A DNA stretch of 23,313 nucleotides from DASPXY01 sp038227745. Its GTDB lineage: Bacteria > Planctomycetota > Planctomycetia > Gemmatales > Gemmataceae. Each line of letters begins with the position of its first letter. Position 1 is the first letter of the stretch. Positions 22,116 through 23,313 of this stretch are shown here, one piece after another. Under the pieces are notes generated by a model, which did no database searches, was not told the origin of the DNA, and worked only from the letters and a program-made list of their open reading frames with translations. A program made the translations under genes and the position numbers. The stretch is taken from contig JBBRPS010000044.1 of assembly GCA_038227745.1 (NCBI GenBank), positions 1 to 23,313 of the forward strand, read 5' to 3'.

Positions 22116-23313
22116 ATGACACGGCTCGGTGACAAGGTATCGCGCCGCCAGGCACTCCAACTCGGCGCGGCGGGACTGGGCGGATTGACGCTGCCGGCGC
22201 TGCTGCGCGCCGAGGATGCGGCGCGACGGCAGGGCGGCCGGCGCGGCGCCCGGGCGAAGAACGTCATCTTCATCTGGCAGCAGGGCGGGCCGCCTCATCA
22301 AGACACCTGGGACATGAAGCCCGACGCCCCGGCCGACATGCGCGGCGAGTTCAACCTCATCCAGACCACTCTCCCCGGCTACTCCGTCTGCGAGCTGCTG
22401 CCGCGCCTGGCCCGCCAGGTCCACCGCCTGACGATCCTGCGCGGTGTCAACCACCACATCGCCGACCACAACCCCGGCAGCATGTACATGCTCGGCAGCG
22501 GCAACCCGCCGAACCCGACCATCCTGCACCCGACCTGGTCGGCCGTCGTCAAAAAGGAGAGCCGCGAAATCCCCGGCGTGCCCACCGCGGTCGCGGTGCC
22601 GAGTGAGCCGAGCGAGGGGCCGGGGGCGGGCTTCCTCGGGGCCGCGTACCAGTCCTTCGCCACCCAGGCCGACCCCAACGACGCCAACTTCCGCGTCCGC
22701 GGCCTGGCCCTGCCGCCGGGCATCGACGCCGCCCGCCTGGAGCGCCGCCGGGCGCTGCTGAGCGACACGAACCGCTTCCTCGACGGCGCGGCGGGACGGC
22801 CGGACCTGCTGGACGGCTACGACCGTTTCCACCGTGATGCGCACGAGATCATCCTGTCACCAACCACGCGCCGGGCGTTCGACATGGACCGCGAGCCGAC
22901 GGGAGTGCGCGAGCGCTACGGCCGGACCAAGCTCGGGCAGCGCCTGCTGCTGGCGCGGCGCCTGGTCGAGGCGGGGGTGCGGTTCGTGACGGTCAGCGAG
23001 CCGGTGGGCTGGGACACGCACGCCCAGAACTTCCGGCGGATGCGCGAGAACCTGCCGGTGGTGGACTGCGGCGTCAGCGCCCTGCTCGACGACCTGGCGC
23101 TGCGCGGCCTGCTGGACGACACGCTGGTGATGATGTTCGGCGAGTTCGGGCGGACGCCGAAGATCAACCGCCAGGCAGGCCGCGACCACTGGCCGCAGGC
23201 GATGTCGATCGTCCTCGCGGGCGGCGGCGCGCCGGCGGGCCTGGTCCACGGCACGACCGACCGCAACGGCGCCTTCGTGACGAGCGGGGCGCACTCGCCG
23301 GCGGACTTCGCCT
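22116..23313 (+). CDS. Tat-exported DUF1501 protein (partial, cut by window end)
   Basis: The frame is open from ATG 22116 to the end of the window (399 codons, no stop seen). The start has a twin-arginine signal, SRRQALQLGAAGLGGLTLPAL. The body shows the DUF1501 pattern, a branch of the alkaline-phosphatase/sulfatase fold: FIWQQGGPPHQDTWDMKP, the NHHIADHNPGSMYMLGSG segment, VSEPVGWDTHAQNF, and MMFGEFGRTPKIN followed by GRDHWPQAMSIVLAGGG. The aspartates and histidines in these motifs are likely metal ligands. Such proteins are exported folded and nearly always sit beside DUF1549/DUF1553 genes, as here, but the substrate is not known. About 30-60 residues are probably missing at the C-terminus. 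AGGGGAG lies upstream of the start, just after a palindrome. Confidence 0.92.
   Translation, partial: MTRLGDKVSRRQALQLGAAGLGGLTLPALLRAEDAARRQGGRRGARAKNVIFIWQQGGPPHQDTWDMKPDAPADMRGEFNLIQTTLPGYSVCELLPRLARQVHRLTILRGVNHHIADHNPGSMYMLGSGNPPNPTILHPTWSAVVKKESREIPGVPTAVAVPSEPSEGPGAGFLGAAYQSFATQADPNDANFRVRGLALPPGIDAARLERRRALLSDTNRFLDGAAGRPDLLDGYDRFHRDAHEIILSPTTRRAFDMDREPTGVRERYGRTKLGQRLLLARRLVEAGVRFVTVSEPVGWDTHAQNFRRMRENLPVVDCGVSALLDDLALRGLLDDTLVMMFGEFGRTPKINRQAGRDHWPQAMSIVLAGGGAPAGLVHGTTDRNGAFVTSGAHSPADFA

Overview
The window looks like a chromosomal segment of a high-GC planctomycete, most likely of the Gemmata/Gemmataceae type. The evidence is the paired DUF1549/DUF1553 and DUF1501 genes at the right end, two membrane-anchored Ser/Thr kinases sharing a short N-terminal domain often seen in planctomycete kinases, a large WD40 protein, MJ0042-type zinc ribbons, and many perfect palindromes between genes. 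This assignment rests on recalled family patterns, not on a database search.

Left part (1-6000): the 3' end of an IS630-type transposase gene; a 611-residue protein with about 14 WD40 repeats; a decayed glycosyltransferase-like fragment next to a nested palindromic repeat; an RRM RNA-binding protein behind a long leader; then a divergent pair, an ABC-type solute-binding lipoprotein (minus) and a 12-TM MFS transporter (plus). Hairpins separate the RRM gene from the convergent lipoprotein gene.

Middle part (6000-15800): nearly everything is on the minus strand. One apparent operon runs from a promoter near 10.72 kb through a DUF4145-like/vWA protein, an atypical kinase overlapping it, a DgkA-type lipid kinase and an N-acetylglucosamine-6-phosphate deacetylase. 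Upstream lie a zinc-ribbon/DUF4190 membrane protein whose 3' end is partly duplicated, two APC amino-acid permeases overlapping by 4 bp, and D-aminoacyl-tRNA deacylase (dtd).

Right part (15800-23313): the plus strand carries a canonical Ser/Thr kinase, a paralogue that has lost its catalytic residues (pseudokinase), an 85-residue protein of unknown function, a secreted DUF1549/DUF1553 protein with haem-type motifs, and its usual partner, a Tat-exported DUF1501 protein cut by the window end.

The most notable points are: (i) at least five unrelated intergenic palindrome families, one present twice with compensatory base changes in its arms; (ii) the kinase/pseudokinase tandem; (iii) the vWA-kinase-DgkA-NagA operon; (iv) a 72-bp in-frame duplication that seems to have swapped the C-terminus of the DUF4190 protein. 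No tRNA, rRNA or CRISPR array was seen.
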